A stretch of 16,227 nt of DNA from an uncultured Pseudomonadota bacterium (GCA_949295395.1 CASFLB010000023.1:1-16227), one strand, 5' to 3'; numbered from the stretch's first letter, positions 5,714 through 13,562 are shown. A program made the numbers and translations. Notes: generated by a model from the letters alone, not told the origin.

Positions 5714-6289
5714 ATGGAAAAATTATTTAAAGAAAAATGGCTTAAGACTTTTGGATTTGATATTCAATCGCCAACGGCTCAAACAAAAGCAATGGCTTTA
5801 GCAAAAAAGTTCTATTCCTTAACAGATGCAAAAATGTACTTAATCGTCAAAGCGATTATAAATGGAATCTTACCATTAAAACTTCTAAAATCAATACTAA
5901 GGAAAAAAGGCGAATTTCTTACATTTCCCTGCCAAGACCTTATCATCAGAAGTGCAATCAAAGGAGAAATTCCGCCCATATTTCTCAATATGATAATCCT
6001 TAACGATAGTGTTTTTTCTGAAAGAGGAGAAAAAATGGCTATAAATGCCATTATAGAAGGCACACTGCCAACAAATTTACTTTTTGACATGATTGATAAT
6101 TTATACCCGTTCTATGTCGAAAATGAAATTCGCCTTACACAAGCCACCGTTAATGGAGAACTTCCCCTGCAAGCCTTAAAATTAATGATAAGATTGAGAT
6201 ATAATTTTACAATAACATCATTAAAATTAATGGCAAACAGCGACATAAGCTATTTACAAACCATTGCAAGAGAACAAATTACAGCCTAA
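5714..6289 (+). CDS. Hypothetical protein, 191 aa, with four 32-33 residue repeats
   Basis: I do not recognise a family. The clear feature is a four-fold internal repeat centred on a G-x-[LI]-P turn. It occurs as GILP (51-54), GEIP (84-87), GTLP (116-119) and GELP (148-151), with periods of 33, 32 and 32. Each unit reads roughly hydrophobic helix, [AT]-[IV]-x-G-x-[LI]-P, then L-x-x-[ML]-I, then an aromatic near the end (KAIINGILPLKLLKSI; SAIKGEIPPIFLNMI; NAIIEGTLPTNLLFDMI; QATVNGELPLQALKLMI). This predicts an alpha-helical solenoid, most likely for protein binding. A basic N-terminus (EKLFKEKWLKTF) precedes the repeats. A possible half unit follows (ITSLKLMANSDISYL). There is no signal peptide, and the hydrophobic residues look amphipathic rather than membrane-spanning. 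The gene has its own TTGACA promoter and terminator and no visible Shine-Dalgarno sequence. Function is unknown. Confidence 0.75.
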   Translation: MEKLFKEKWLKTFGFDIQSPTAQTKAMALAKKFYSLTDAKMYLIVKAIINGILPLKLLKSILRKKGEFLTFPCQDLIIRSAIKGEIPPIFLNMIILNDSVFSERGEKMAINAIIEGTLPTNLLFDMIDNLYPFYVENEIRLTQATVNGELPLQALKLMIRLRYNFTITSLKLMANSDISYLQTIAREQITA

Positions 6290-6292
6290 GCC

Positions 6293-6360
6293 AAAAAAAC
6301 ACACCTTTTGAATGAACTGTCCAACTTTCGGGAGACTGTTCAGAAAAGGTGTGTTTTTTT
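6293..6360. terminator. Long bidirectional terminator between the 5714 and 6366 genes
   Basis: A 17-bp perfect stem (6293-6309 with 6344-6360) carries an A-tract and a T-tract at its ends. It encloses a further imperfect stem (TGAAC / GTTCA plus GTC / GAC). It starts 4 bases after one stop codon and ends 6 bases before the other, so it serves both convergent genes. Confidence 0.88.
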
Positions 6361-6365
6361 TGTTA

Positions 6366-7325
6366 CTAATTAGCAGCAGTCGCCGGAGCATCACCGCCGG
6401 AAACCGTTGGTGGCTGAAGTGTGCCGACAGCTTTTTTGCGTTTAAGCTTATTAACAAACTTGATTGAACGCTGAGCATCCCATTTTTTCTTGCCCTCTTC
6501 GCGCTGAAAGATTTGTTTGTAAATTTCAATAGCTTGGTCAAATTCCGAAAGCTTGGTTAAGCAGCTTGCCAACCCATCATAAAGCTTGTGATGATAACGA
6601 TTATTAATAACCATCTGTGCTTTTTTATAGCATTTCAGCGCATCATTAAACTTACCGATTTTCTGATAAACAAAACCAATACTAATCCAAGCCTGAATTT
6701 CTTGGCTGTTAATATTAAGGATTTTGGTAAAACACTTAAGAGCAGAGTTATTATCGCCCATCAATTGATAAGTCACACCGACACCGTTCCAAGCTTTGAT
6801 ATTGGAACGATCGACCGACAAAACTTTTTTAAAGAAAGAAATAGCACGTTCATATTGTTTCAGTTTCTGTAACGTAACGGCAATACTCAGAAGGGTTTGA
6901 GTATGTTTGGGGTCAATTTTCATGGCCTGCTCCAACACATCAAGCGCTTCTTTGTAAGAGAACATATGTTGCAAAGCAATAGCCTTACCGTTCAGAGCTT
7001 CCAAAGAAGTTGAATCAATAGCGACCGCCTGATCAAAACAAGCGATAGCATCTTTGTAAAGGCCGCGCATACTAAGGGTAACGCCTTTATTATTCAAGAC
7101 CTCGACGGACTGAGGATTCAAAGCCAAAGCCTTATCAAAGCACTCAACAGCCTCGGTATATTTGCTCATTTTCTGATAAGCAAAACCTTTACTATTTAAC
7201 GTTTTCCAAGAATCGGGTTGTTCGGCCAACGCTTCATCAAACTGCGCGACCGCTTCCTGATACAATCCTTGATCAAGTAATTCTTGCCCTCTTTTATAGG
7301 CGCTATTGTCATTTGATTTAACCAT
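6366..7325 (-). CDS. Tetratricopeptide repeat (TPR) protein, 319 aa
   Basis: The product is a TPR solenoid of about eight 34-residue repeats spanning residues 5-275. The pattern W/L-x-x-x-G-x-x-[YF] and A-x-x-x-[YF]-x-x-A-[LI] with a closing P recurs. Examples are AVAQFDEALAEQPD, AVECFDKALALNPQ, ALDVLEQAMKIDPK and AISFFKKVLSVDRS. The C-terminal tail is basic (KLKRKKA) and ends in a low-complexity Pro/Ala/Gly segment. There is no signal peptide, so it is probably a cytoplasmic scaffold or adaptor. The start has only a weak AAGAGA upstream, but there is a promoter just before it. It follows the TPR-MoxR-DUF58 genes on the same strand with an 88-base gap, so it may form part of the same functional module. 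The TPR fold gives no specific partner. Confidence 0.88.
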   Translation of the reverse strand: MVKSNDNSAYKRGQELLDQGLYQEAVAQFDEALAEQPDSWKTLNSKGFAYQKMSKYTEAVECFDKALALNPQSVEVLNNKGVTLSMRGLYKDAIACFDQAVAIDSTSLEALNGKAIALQHMFSYKEALDVLEQAMKIDPKHTQTLLSIAVTLQKLKQYERAISFFKKVLSVDRSNIKAWNGVGVTYQLMGDNNSALKCFTKILNINSQEIQAWISIGFVYQKIGKFNDALKCYKKAQMVINNRYHHKLYDGLASCLTKLSEFDQAIEIYKQIFQREEGKKKWDAQRSIKFVNKLKRKKAVGTLQPPTVSGGDAPATAAN

Positions 7326-7367
7326 GATATTCTCTTTTCAATTATAGTTACAGAATAATTCTATTAG

Positions 7368-7396
7368 AACCTAGCATAATAAAAGCCAAAAGTCAA
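7368..7396 (-). promoter_or_regulatory. Promoter of the 6366-7325 TPR gene
   Basis: On the minus strand TTGACT (7391-7396) lies 17 bases from TAGGTT (7368-7373), and TGC precedes the -10 (extended -10). The -35 is close to consensus; the -10 is weak. The predicted start near 7361 leaves a leader of about 35 bases. Confidence 0.5.
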
Positions 7397-7413
7397 TAAA
7401 AGGTTAAAATATT

Positions 7414-8367
7414 TTAATAAAACTTCAACTGTTTATAGAGATCGACATCGGTACGCACTTCCATATAAAGAGCCCGAAATCGACGACAAAAGTCTTTAAC
7501 GACAGCGCGTTTTGCATAAAAATATTGCTGATATTCAGTCCGAAAAGATTTAGATGTTGTATTAAAAACTAAATTTTTTCCCTCCGAATCGGAAATCATA
7601 TATTCACCGGCTGCCGGAGGAGAAAATTCCAACACATCGGTAACCGTCACACAACACACGCGAGATTTCCGAGCCAGTTGAGCCAAAGAACGCTGAATAG
7701 CCTCATCAAAAGAGCCAAAATCACTGATAACAAAAACCGAAGCCGGATTTTTAAGATAATTTTGCATCATTTTCAAAGCCTTATCAAGGCCGTCACAAGA
7801 CGAAGATTGAAGATGCAACAAAGATTGAGAAACCTGAGATATTTTTTTCAAAACAACCGGCATAAGGGCGCGATTACTGCTTGGTTTAAAGAAAGAAATC
7901 TCATGTCCGTCAAAAATAAGCGCTCCGAAGCGGTCACGATTTTCGAGACACAACCAACCGACCAACGCCGCCAGCTTGGCCGCCGCCACGGATTTCAGTT
8001 CTTTTTTAGTACCAAAAGCCATATAGGACGACAAATCAAGCAAAACATAAACTTCGCGATCTTTTTCTTCGGCATACACCCGAGTAAAAGGTGTCTGTTT
8101 GCGAGCCGTCACACGCCAATCAATATCGCGCACATCGTCGCCATAAGAATAAGCACGCAACTCTTCCAGCTCTATTCCGCGCCCTTTAAAAGCGGACTTC
8201 ACATCACCCGACTGATGGGAAACCTTAAGCTGCTGATGAAAATTTTTCAAATAGGCCACATACTGACGCTGAGCAATTAAATCGTCCAAAGTTGCATAAA
8301 GCCCCCCACCGCTTTTATCAGGCGATGCATGGCCTAAAATTTTATTTTTCAACGACTTAAAAACCAT
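7414..8367 (-). CDS. DUF58 protein with von Willebrand A-like domain (MoxR partner)
   Basis: DUF58 proteins are usually encoded next to MoxR ATPases and are thought to act with them in assembling or activating protein complexes. The 317-residue product has the diagnostic DUF58 core GRGIELEELRAYSYGDD (62-78) and RDIDWRVTARKQTPF (80-94). A vWA-like fold follows, with VYVLLDLSSYM at about 107-116 and FVISDFGSFDEA in the later part. The metal-site motif D-x-S-x-S reads D111-L-S113-S-Y115, so the second conserved Ser is Tyr; metal binding may be altered. The protein lacks an obvious signal or membrane segment. It starts 21 bases after the MoxR stop, with GGAG upstream, and is clearly co-transcribed. 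The vWA/Bat genes that often follow in this gene family are absent here. Confidence 0.93.
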   Translation of the reverse strand: MVFKSLKNKILGHASPDKSGGGLYATLDDLIAQRQYVAYLKNFHQQLKVSHQSGDVKSAFKGRGIELEELRAYSYGDDVRDIDWRVTARKQTPFTRVYAEEKDREVYVLLDLSSYMAFGTKKELKSVAAAKLAALVGWLCLENRDRFGALIFDGHEISFFKPSSNRALMPVVLKKISQVSQSLLHLQSSSCDGLDKALKMMQNYLKNPASVFVISDFGSFDEAIQRSLAQLARKSRVCCVTVTDVLEFSPPAAGEYMISDSEGKNLVFNTTSKSFRTEYQQYFYAKRAVVKDFCRRFRALYMEVRTDVDLYKQLKFY

Positions 8368-8388
8368 AACGTCAGCTCCGTCTTAAGC

Positions 8389-9351
8389 TTAAGGCAACGG
8401 AACAAGCTGCAACAAAGATTTAATAACATCGTCCGTTGTCACCCCTTCGGCTTGTGCTTCAAAGGTCAAAATCAAACGGTGCCGCAAAATTTCATAAACA
8501 ACGGCATGAATATCTTCGGGAGAAACAAAATCACGACCATCAAGCCAAGCATTAATTTTTGCGGCTCTATCGAGAGCAATCGTCGCACGCGGGCTGGCAC
8601 CGTAAAGAACCTGACCTGACAATTTTTTATCATAAACTTCAGGATGTCGAGTCGCCACAATAAGCTGAACAAGATATTCTTCAATGGCTTCGCTCATATG
8701 GACATTAAGCACCTCGCGCCGTGCAGTTAAAATATCGTCAATAGAAAGCGTTATCGGCGAAGCCACATTTGGATTTTGAACTTCGCCACGAACCAAAGAC
8801 AAAATTTTCCTTTCGGAAGCGGCATCGGGTTGCCCGATTTTAATATACATCAAAAAGCGGTCAAGTTGCGCTTCGGGCAAATTATAAGTACCTTCTTGCT
8901 CAATAGGGTTTTGAGTTGCCATAACCATAAACAGTTGCGGCAAAACATATTTTTTACCACCAATAGAAACCTGACGCTCCGCCATTGCTTCCAACAAAGC
9001 GGACTGCACTTTAGCCGGCGCGCGGTTAATTTCATCCGCCAAAACCAAATTGGCAAAAACCGGCCCCGGACGAAATTCAAACTCACCTTTAGCGGCCAAA
9101 TAGATATCGCTTCCGGTAATATCCGACGGCAGCAAATCCGGTGTAAACTGAATACGATTATACTTAGCGTTAACAGATTGCGCCAAAGTCTTAATCGCTT
9201 TTGTTTTGGCCAACCCTGGAGCTCCTTCGACCAAAGCATGTCCATCGGCCAAAAGCGTAATAATTAATTTTTTAACCAGCGCTTCCTGCCCGATAATTTG
9301 GGTTTCCATATAATTTTTAAGGGCAATAATATTTTTCCGAATATCCGACAT
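8389..9351 (-). CDS. MoxR-family AAA+ ATPase
   Basis: MoxR AAA+ ATPases are chaperone-like motors that commonly work with DUF58/vWA partners to mature or activate enzyme or surface complexes. In 320 residues (typical length) the motifs are clear. Walker A GAPGLAKT is at 43-50 and Walker B LVLADE at 102-107, followed by INRAPAKVQSALLEAM. Sensor 1 is at ATQNP (145-149), then EQEGTYNLPEAQLDRF with the arginine finger R165. Sensor 2 is in GASPRATIAL. The lid domain ends HRLILTFEAQAEG. The start has GAGGT upstream. It is the middle gene of a TPR-MoxR-DUF58 operon, with 12 bases to the gene upstream and 21 to the gene downstream. The substrate cannot be told. Confidence 0.95.
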   Translation of the reverse strand: MSDIRKNIIALKNYMETQIIGQEALVKKLIITLLADGHALVEGAPGLAKTKAIKTLAQSVNAKYNRIQFTPDLLPSDITGSDIYLAAKGEFEFRPGPVFANLVLADEINRAPAKVQSALLEAMAERQVSIGGKKYVLPQLFMVMATQNPIEQEGTYNLPEAQLDRFLMYIKIGQPDAASERKILSLVRGEVQNPNVASPITLSIDDILTARREVLNVHMSEAIEEYLVQLIVATRHPEVYDKKLSGQVLYGASPRATIALDRAAKINAWLDGRDFVSPEDIHAVVYEILRHRLILTFEAQAEGVTTDDVIKSLLQLVPLP

Positions 9352-9363
9352 AAGACAACCTCA

Positions 9364-10302
9364 CTAACCTAGCATTTCACGTTTCAAAAAAGCATTATAT
9401 TCATCGAGTACGGCATTTTTCATCGTATCATTCTGTAAAAAGTCATACAACTCGATTGACTTTTTATAATGAACTTTCGCCCGAGCGAAATCACCTTGTT
9501 CTTTATCAGCGGCTTCAACACGAGCCAAATACAAAAGAGCCTCAGCCTCAGCAAAATGATGCTCCACTTTACCATACAAGAAAACCGACTTCATCAAAGC
9601 CTTACGGGCATTGGCAATATCCCCGATAAGAAAGCGCAACGTGCCGATAGCCGACAACGTGCTGGCTTCACCGAGGAGATCACCGTTTTCGCGATAAAGT
9701 TCGCGGCATTTTTCCAGCAAATCATGAGCCATATCATAACTTTTCGCTTTCATCTTAAGCCGAGCCATAGCCCGCAGAACCGAGGCTTCTTTTAAGGAAA
9801 CACCTTCTTGCTGGAACAAATTTGCCGCCTTGCGATAAGCCTCAAGAGCTTTTTCTTCATCGCCCATAACCAAAGAGATATAAGCCTGTTGATCATAAGC
9901 ATCACCGAGCAAAAGCGGACTACCGTTTTGCAAAACCTCTTGCGCACGGCGAACCGCTGATAAAGCTTTTTCAAACTGATACTGAGCCACATAAAGCTTA
10001 GCTTGTTTAAGAGCAATATCTCCAAGTATCGACTCACTGTCCGGCAAGGTCTTAACCAAAGCTTCCGCTGAAGAAAAATCTTTTTCTGCACTTTCAAAAT
10101 TTTCAAGACTAAGCTCAAGCTCTCCAAGACGAGTTAAAACTTGCGATTCTCCCACAAAATCTTCGTTTGCATCATAGAGCTTTGCGGATTCGATATAGCG
10201 GCTTCGAGCCTCATCATAATTTCCTTTTTTCCAAGCATTATCACCGGATTGAGCGACCTGCGCCGGTATATCAACATATTTTTCCTGATTTGTAACAACC
10301 AT
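9364..10302 (-). CDS. TPR-repeat protein, 312 aa, first gene of the MoxR operon
   Basis: The product consists of about seven helical repeats of roughly 40 residues with TPR-type A-x-x-x-Y/F-x-x-A patterns. Examples are NYDEARSRYIESAKLYD, NFESAEKDFSSAEALV, DEEKALEAYRKAANLFQQEG and DIANARKALMKSVFLYG. The 40-residue spacing resembles the TPR_12-type units of longer-helix TPR proteins. No signal peptide is seen, and the N-terminus is polar. The start has AAAGGAG 8 bases upstream. It precedes moxR by 12 bases and so is its partner in the operon. It is likely an adaptor or substrate-presenting scaffold for the MoxR-DUF58 machine, which is inference from context. Its promoter overlaps that of the divergent uvrD. 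Confidence 0.88.
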   Translation of the reverse strand: MVVTNQEKYVDIPAQVAQSGDNAWKKGNYDEARSRYIESAKLYDANEDFVGESQVLTRLGELELSLENFESAEKDFSSAEALVKTLPDSESILGDIALKQAKLYVAQYQFEKALSAVRRAQEVLQNGSPLLLGDAYDQQAYISLVMGDEEKALEAYRKAANLFQQEGVSLKEASVLRAMARLKMKAKSYDMAHDLLEKCRELYRENGDLLGEASTLSAIGTLRFLIGDIANARKALMKSVFLYGKVEHHFAEAEALLYLARVEAADKEQGDFARAKVHYKKSIELYDFLQNDTMKNAVLDEYNAFLKREMLG

Positions 10303-10314
10303 CTAAAAACTCCT

Positions 10315-10343
10315 TTGCAATCGACTATAATATAATATATATT
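10315..10343 (+). promoter_or_regulatory. Candidate uvrD promoter
   Basis: TTGCAA (10315-10320) and TATATT (10338-10343) are 17 bases apart. The -10 lies in the same AT-rich palindrome (ATAATATATATTAT, 10332-10345) as the -10 of the opposing promoter. The predicted start is near 10350, about 40 bases before the uvrD ATG. Confidence 0.45.
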
Positions 10344-10364
10344 ATCGCCAAGTAAAAAAGACAA
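10336..10364 (-). promoter_or_regulatory. Candidate promoter of the TPR-MoxR-DUF58 operon
   Basis: On the minus strand TTGTCT (10359-10364) and TATATA (10336-10341) are separated by 17 bases. Transcription would start near 10329, about 27 bases before the ATG. The box shares its bases with the -10 of the uvrD promoter, so the two may exclude each other. Confidence 0.4.
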
Positions 10365-10389
10365 GAAGTATTAAATTAACAGGTAATAA

Positions 10390-12765
10390 ATGGAAGATAT
10401 ATTTGACTTAAGCGCGACAGAAGCTGAATTAGAGAGCGCACCGACAACATATAACAATATCTCGGCCTTAACCGAGCCTCATTTTCCGTGGCTTGATGAA
10501 CTTAATCCGGAACAAAAAGAAGCCGTCACCACCACGCAAGGACCGGTTTTGGTTTTATCCGGTGCCGGTACAGGAAAAACAAAGGTTTTAACCTCGCGCT
10601 TAGCCTATCTGTTAGGAGCAAGAAAAGCCCAACCATGGGAATGCTTGGTTGTCACCTTTACCAACCGCGCGGCTAAGGAAATGAAAGAACGCGTTTACGG
10701 CTTGATTGGCGCCGCCGCCGATTCGGTTTGGCTTGGCACCTTCCACTCTATCTGCGTCAAAATTTTACGTCGCCACGCTGAACTTGTCGGATTAAACAGC
10801 AATTTTACAATCTTAAACGAAGACGATCAAAAACGCTTGGTCAAAAAAATTTGCGAAGCCGAAGGCATTGATGATAAAAAATATCCGCCGCAAAGCATTG
10901 TTGACAGCATCCAGCGCTGGAAAGATAAAGGCCTAACCATTGATAAAATCAAACAAGACTATAAAGCCAATATTTTAACAGATATCTATGAAAAATATCA
11001 AACACGCCTGATTGAACTTGACTGTGTTGACTTTGGCGACATCATTCTGCACACACTAACCATTTTGCTGTCACACAAAGATGTTTTAGAATCCTATCAA
11101 GAAAAATTCAAATACATTATGGTTGATGAGTACCAAGACACCAACGTCAGCCAATATCTTCTGTTACGGCTGTTATCGCAAAAATACCGTAATTTATGCT
11201 GCGTGGGCGATGATGACCAATCGATTTATTCATGGCGTGGCGCCGAGATTGAAAACATTTTGCGCTTCAACAAAGACTTTCCGGATGCCAAAATTATTCG
11301 TTTGGAGCGCAATTACCGCTCAACCGCCAATATTTTGGCAGCGGCATCGGCACTGATAAGCCACAATCAAGGACGCTTGGGCAAAACCTTAAAAGTCGCG
11401 GAGAACAGTCCGGCACGAAGTTCCGAAAATAATAAAATAAAAATCACGAGCTTATATAGTGGAGAAGAAGAGGCAAATTATGTCGCCGAAGAAATAGAAA
11501 ACCATGTCCGTAACGGCTATCAATACGCTCAGATTGCGGTTTTGGTTCGAACAGCGTTTCAAACCCGCGAATTTGAAGAAAAATTTATTTCAGAATCCAT
11601 TCCTTACCAAGTCATCGGCGGCCCCAAGTTTTATGAAAGAGCCGAAATTCGTGACGCAATCGCTTATTTCAGAGTTGTTTTGCAACCTCACGACGATTTA
11701 GCTTTTGAGCGCATAATCAACAAACCGGCAAGAGGCATCGGAGCCAAAAGCATCGAAAAATTTTATCAAACCGCCCAAGCAGAGCATATTTCGCTTTATA
11801 TGGCCGTCGAAAAACAGCTTGCGGAAGGATTGGTAACCGGCAAAGCTAAAACCGCCCTATCCAATCTGATGGGCTTATTCAAAGACTGGCGTATAGCCAA
11901 TCAAAGCATTACACCGGACGAATTGGCAAGCTTAATTCTTGAAGATTCGGGCTATATTGAGGGTCTTAAAAACGACAAATCGGCTGAGGCCCCCGGACGG
12001 CTTGAAAACTTAAAAGAATTAATCAACGTCATGAGCGACCACGAAAAATTTCAAACCTTGTCAGATTTTATGGAACACGTCAGCCTTGTCATGGATAATG
12101 ACGATGAAACCGACAAAGACAAAGTCACTTTAATGACGTTGCACTCAGCCAAAGGGCTTGAATTTGACTTGGTTTTCCTTCCAGGCTGGGAAGAAGGGCT
12201 TTTTCCACACCAAAGAAGCTTGGACGAAGGAGGAGAAAATTCGCTGGAAGAAGAGCGCCGTTTGGCCTATGTTGCCATCACCCGCGCCAAAAAAGATTTA
12301 TATATAACCACGGCCTTAAACCGTCGTGTTTATGGACAATGGCAAAACAATATACCGTCGCGCTTTATCAACGAATTACCGCCGTCGAATATTGAACTGA
12401 GCAATCACAGCACCAATTATTTCCAAAGAGAAAACCGCTACGACAACAATCGCGGCGGATATTGGGGAAAACCCAAACCTGAATTTGATGAATTTGGAGA
12501 ATATGAGTACGAAAGCGGCGGTTCGGATTATCGCTATACACGCCAATATAATAACAGCTATCAAGGCTATAATTCATGGACGAACATGAACAAAGCCCGC
12601 CAAGAAGCCAAAAACAAAACATCAAACATTGCCATCGGCGCCCGCGTTTATCACGAAAGCTTTGGCTACGGACGTGTCAAAAATATTGAAGGCAACAAGC
12701 TTGAAATCATTTTTGATAAAGCCGGCTATAAAAGACTTATGAAAGATTACGTCAAAGCCGTATAA
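10390..12765 (+). CDS. uvrD: ATP-dependent DNA helicase UvrD/PcrA
   Basis: This is a superfamily 1A 3'-5' helicase that acts in nucleotide-excision and mismatch repair and removes RecA or stalled polymerase. The 791-residue length is slightly above the E. coli protein. Motifs in order: Q-motif LNPEQKEAV (38-46), Walker A SGAGTGKT (57-64), TFTNRAAKEM (Ia), VDEYQDT (245-251, motif II), GDDDQSIYSWRGA (III), LERNYRS (IV), TLHSAKGLEFDLVFLPGWEEG (V) and EERRLAYVAITRAKKDLY (VI). A Gly/Tyr/Asn-rich, poorly conserved linker covers about 665-735. The C-terminus ends in the small Tudor-like domain (GARVYHESFGYGRVKNIEGNKLEIIFD) that contacts RNA polymerase in this family. The start has AGGT upstream. It is monocistronic, ends at the hairpin 12769-12798 and is divergent from the MoxR operon. 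The name uvrD is conventional; pcrA would be equally defensible. Confidence 0.97.
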   Translation: MEDIFDLSATEAELESAPTTYNNISALTEPHFPWLDELNPEQKEAVTTTQGPVLVLSGAGTGKTKVLTSRLAYLLGARKAQPWECLVVTFTNRAAKEMKERVYGLIGAAADSVWLGTFHSICVKILRRHAELVGLNSNFTILNEDDQKRLVKKICEAEGIDDKKYPPQSIVDSIQRWKDKGLTIDKIKQDYKANILTDIYEKYQTRLIELDCVDFGDIILHTLTILLSHKDVLESYQEKFKYIMVDEYQDTNVSQYLLLRLLSQKYRNLCCVGDDDQSIYSWRGAEIENILRFNKDFPDAKIIRLERNYRSTANILAAASALISHNQGRLGKTLKVAENSPARSSENNKIKITSLYSGEEEANYVAEEIENHVRNGYQYAQIAVLVRTAFQTREFEEKFISESIPYQVIGGPKFYERAEIRDAIAYFRVVLQPHDDLAFERIINKPARGIGAKSIEKFYQTAQAEHISLYMAVEKQLAEGLVTGKAKTALSNLMGLFKDWRIANQSITPDELASLILEDSGYIEGLKNDKSAEAPGRLENLKELINVMSDHEKFQTLSDFMEHVSLVMDNDDETDKDKVTLMTLHSAKGLEFDLVFLPGWEEGLFPHQRSLDEGGENSLEEERRLAYVAITRAKKDLYITTALNRRVYGQWQNNIPSRFINELPPSNIELSNHSTNYFQRENRYDNNRGGYWGKPKPEFDEFGEYEYESGGSDYRYTRQYNNSYQGYNSWTNMNKARQEAKNKTSNIAIGARVYHESFGYGRVKNIEGNKLEIIFDKAGYKRLMKDYVKAV

Positions 12766-12768
12766 CAA

Positions 12769-12798
12769 AAAAACGCGTTCCTAAAAGAACGCGTTTTT
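12769..12798. terminator. Bidirectional terminator after uvrD
   Basis: A 12-bp perfect stem (AAAAACGCGTTC / GAACGCGTTTTT) with a 6-base loop and A- and T-tracts on the outside. It begins 4 bases after the uvrD stop and lies 11 bases before the convergent stop at 12810, so it suits both. Confidence 0.88.
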
Positions 12799-12809
12799 CA
12801 TAAAACTCA

Positions 12810-13511
12810 TCAAAAAAACCGAAGCCAAGGCTTGCTCACGGCGTGTTTAGCCCAAGCCTCATAAGTTGAACGAGGCAGCAAATAAAAACGCCCATCAAGA
12901 GCAATCGGCTGAGCGCCGCCTTCTCGGATTAAAAAGCGCTCACAACCTTTATCCGCCGCTTCAAGAACACCAGCGCGAAAACGAGGAGCAACAAGCTCTA
13001 AAGCCTCCGTAACAGAATAAAGACGTTTGTCAGCATCAAACAAAGACAGCCGTTCCGAATTAAGAACAAAGCTTCCCTCAGAATAAAAATGTTGAAAGCA
13101 AACATCAATTCTCATATCCGAAGACCAATATCGAAGTCGACGTTTTGCCGCATTAGCCAACAGCGAGGGCCAAACCGGCACAAACAAACCACCGGTACCA
13201 ACCCCCACAATCTGAATGGTGAAAAAAGGCTTTTCATCAGGAAGTTTATCCACCTCATCATAAACCATCATTTTCCGATCAGCCGGAAAAGCAAATTTCT
13301 CACGAGGAACAGAAAACGTCATTGAATGAGCCAGCATTTTTTCTTCCACCTGCCCATCGTCATAATAAACCCGATTTCCGATTTGATGAACCCGAAGCTC
13401 TTTACGATCTGTTCTCAGATACTGATGAAGCATATAAGCTGCCAAATTGGTAACCGTTGTTTTCATGTTGGCGCTAGCATAAATTTTTTCGGTAAGTATA
13501 ATATTTGCCAT
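12810..13511 (-). CDS. Hypothetical protein, 233 aa
   Basis: I do not recognise a family. The product is basic in places and of mixed alpha/beta type. Residues 1-50 hold a helix-rich part (TVTNLAAYMLHQYLRTDRKE). A strand-rich middle (FFTIQIVGVGTGGLFVPVW) follows, then a basic stretch AAKRRLRYW and, near the end, LDGRFYLLPRSTYEAWAKHAV. The Gly-rich VGVGTGGLF does not match a Walker or Rossmann motif well. There is no signal peptide. No Shine-Dalgarno sequence precedes the ATG, but a promoter (13563-13590) does; an alternative Met at residue 16 has no ribosome site either. It lies downstream of rnj on the same strand without a hairpin between them. It may also be read from the nuoN-birA-rnj operon. 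Its function is unknown. Confidence 0.78.
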   Translation of the reverse strand: MANIILTEKIYASANMKTTVTNLAAYMLHQYLRTDRKELRVHQIGNRVYYDDGQVEEKMLAHSMTFSVPREKFAFPADRKMMVYDEVDKLPDEKPFFTIQIVGVGTGGLFVPVWPSLLANAAKRRLRYWSSDMRIDVCFQHFYSEGSFVLNSERLSLFDADKRLYSVTEALELVAPRFRAGVLEAADKGCERFLIREGGAQPIALDGRFYLLPRSTYEAWAKHAVSKPWLRFF

Positions 13512-13562
13512 AAGAATAAAAAATTAAAATGATACAAAAAATAATACATAAAACGATAAACG

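Noticed and set aside
7678..8280. A 200-codon plus-strand frame opposite the DUF58 gene
   Set aside because: It is antisense to a gene with clear DUF58 motifs, and its composition (Arg/Gln/Asn/His-rich) is that of a reverse-complement shadow.
8776..9267. A 163-codon plus-strand frame opposite moxR
   Set aside because: It is antisense to MoxR motifs and shows no recognisable domain or ribosome site.
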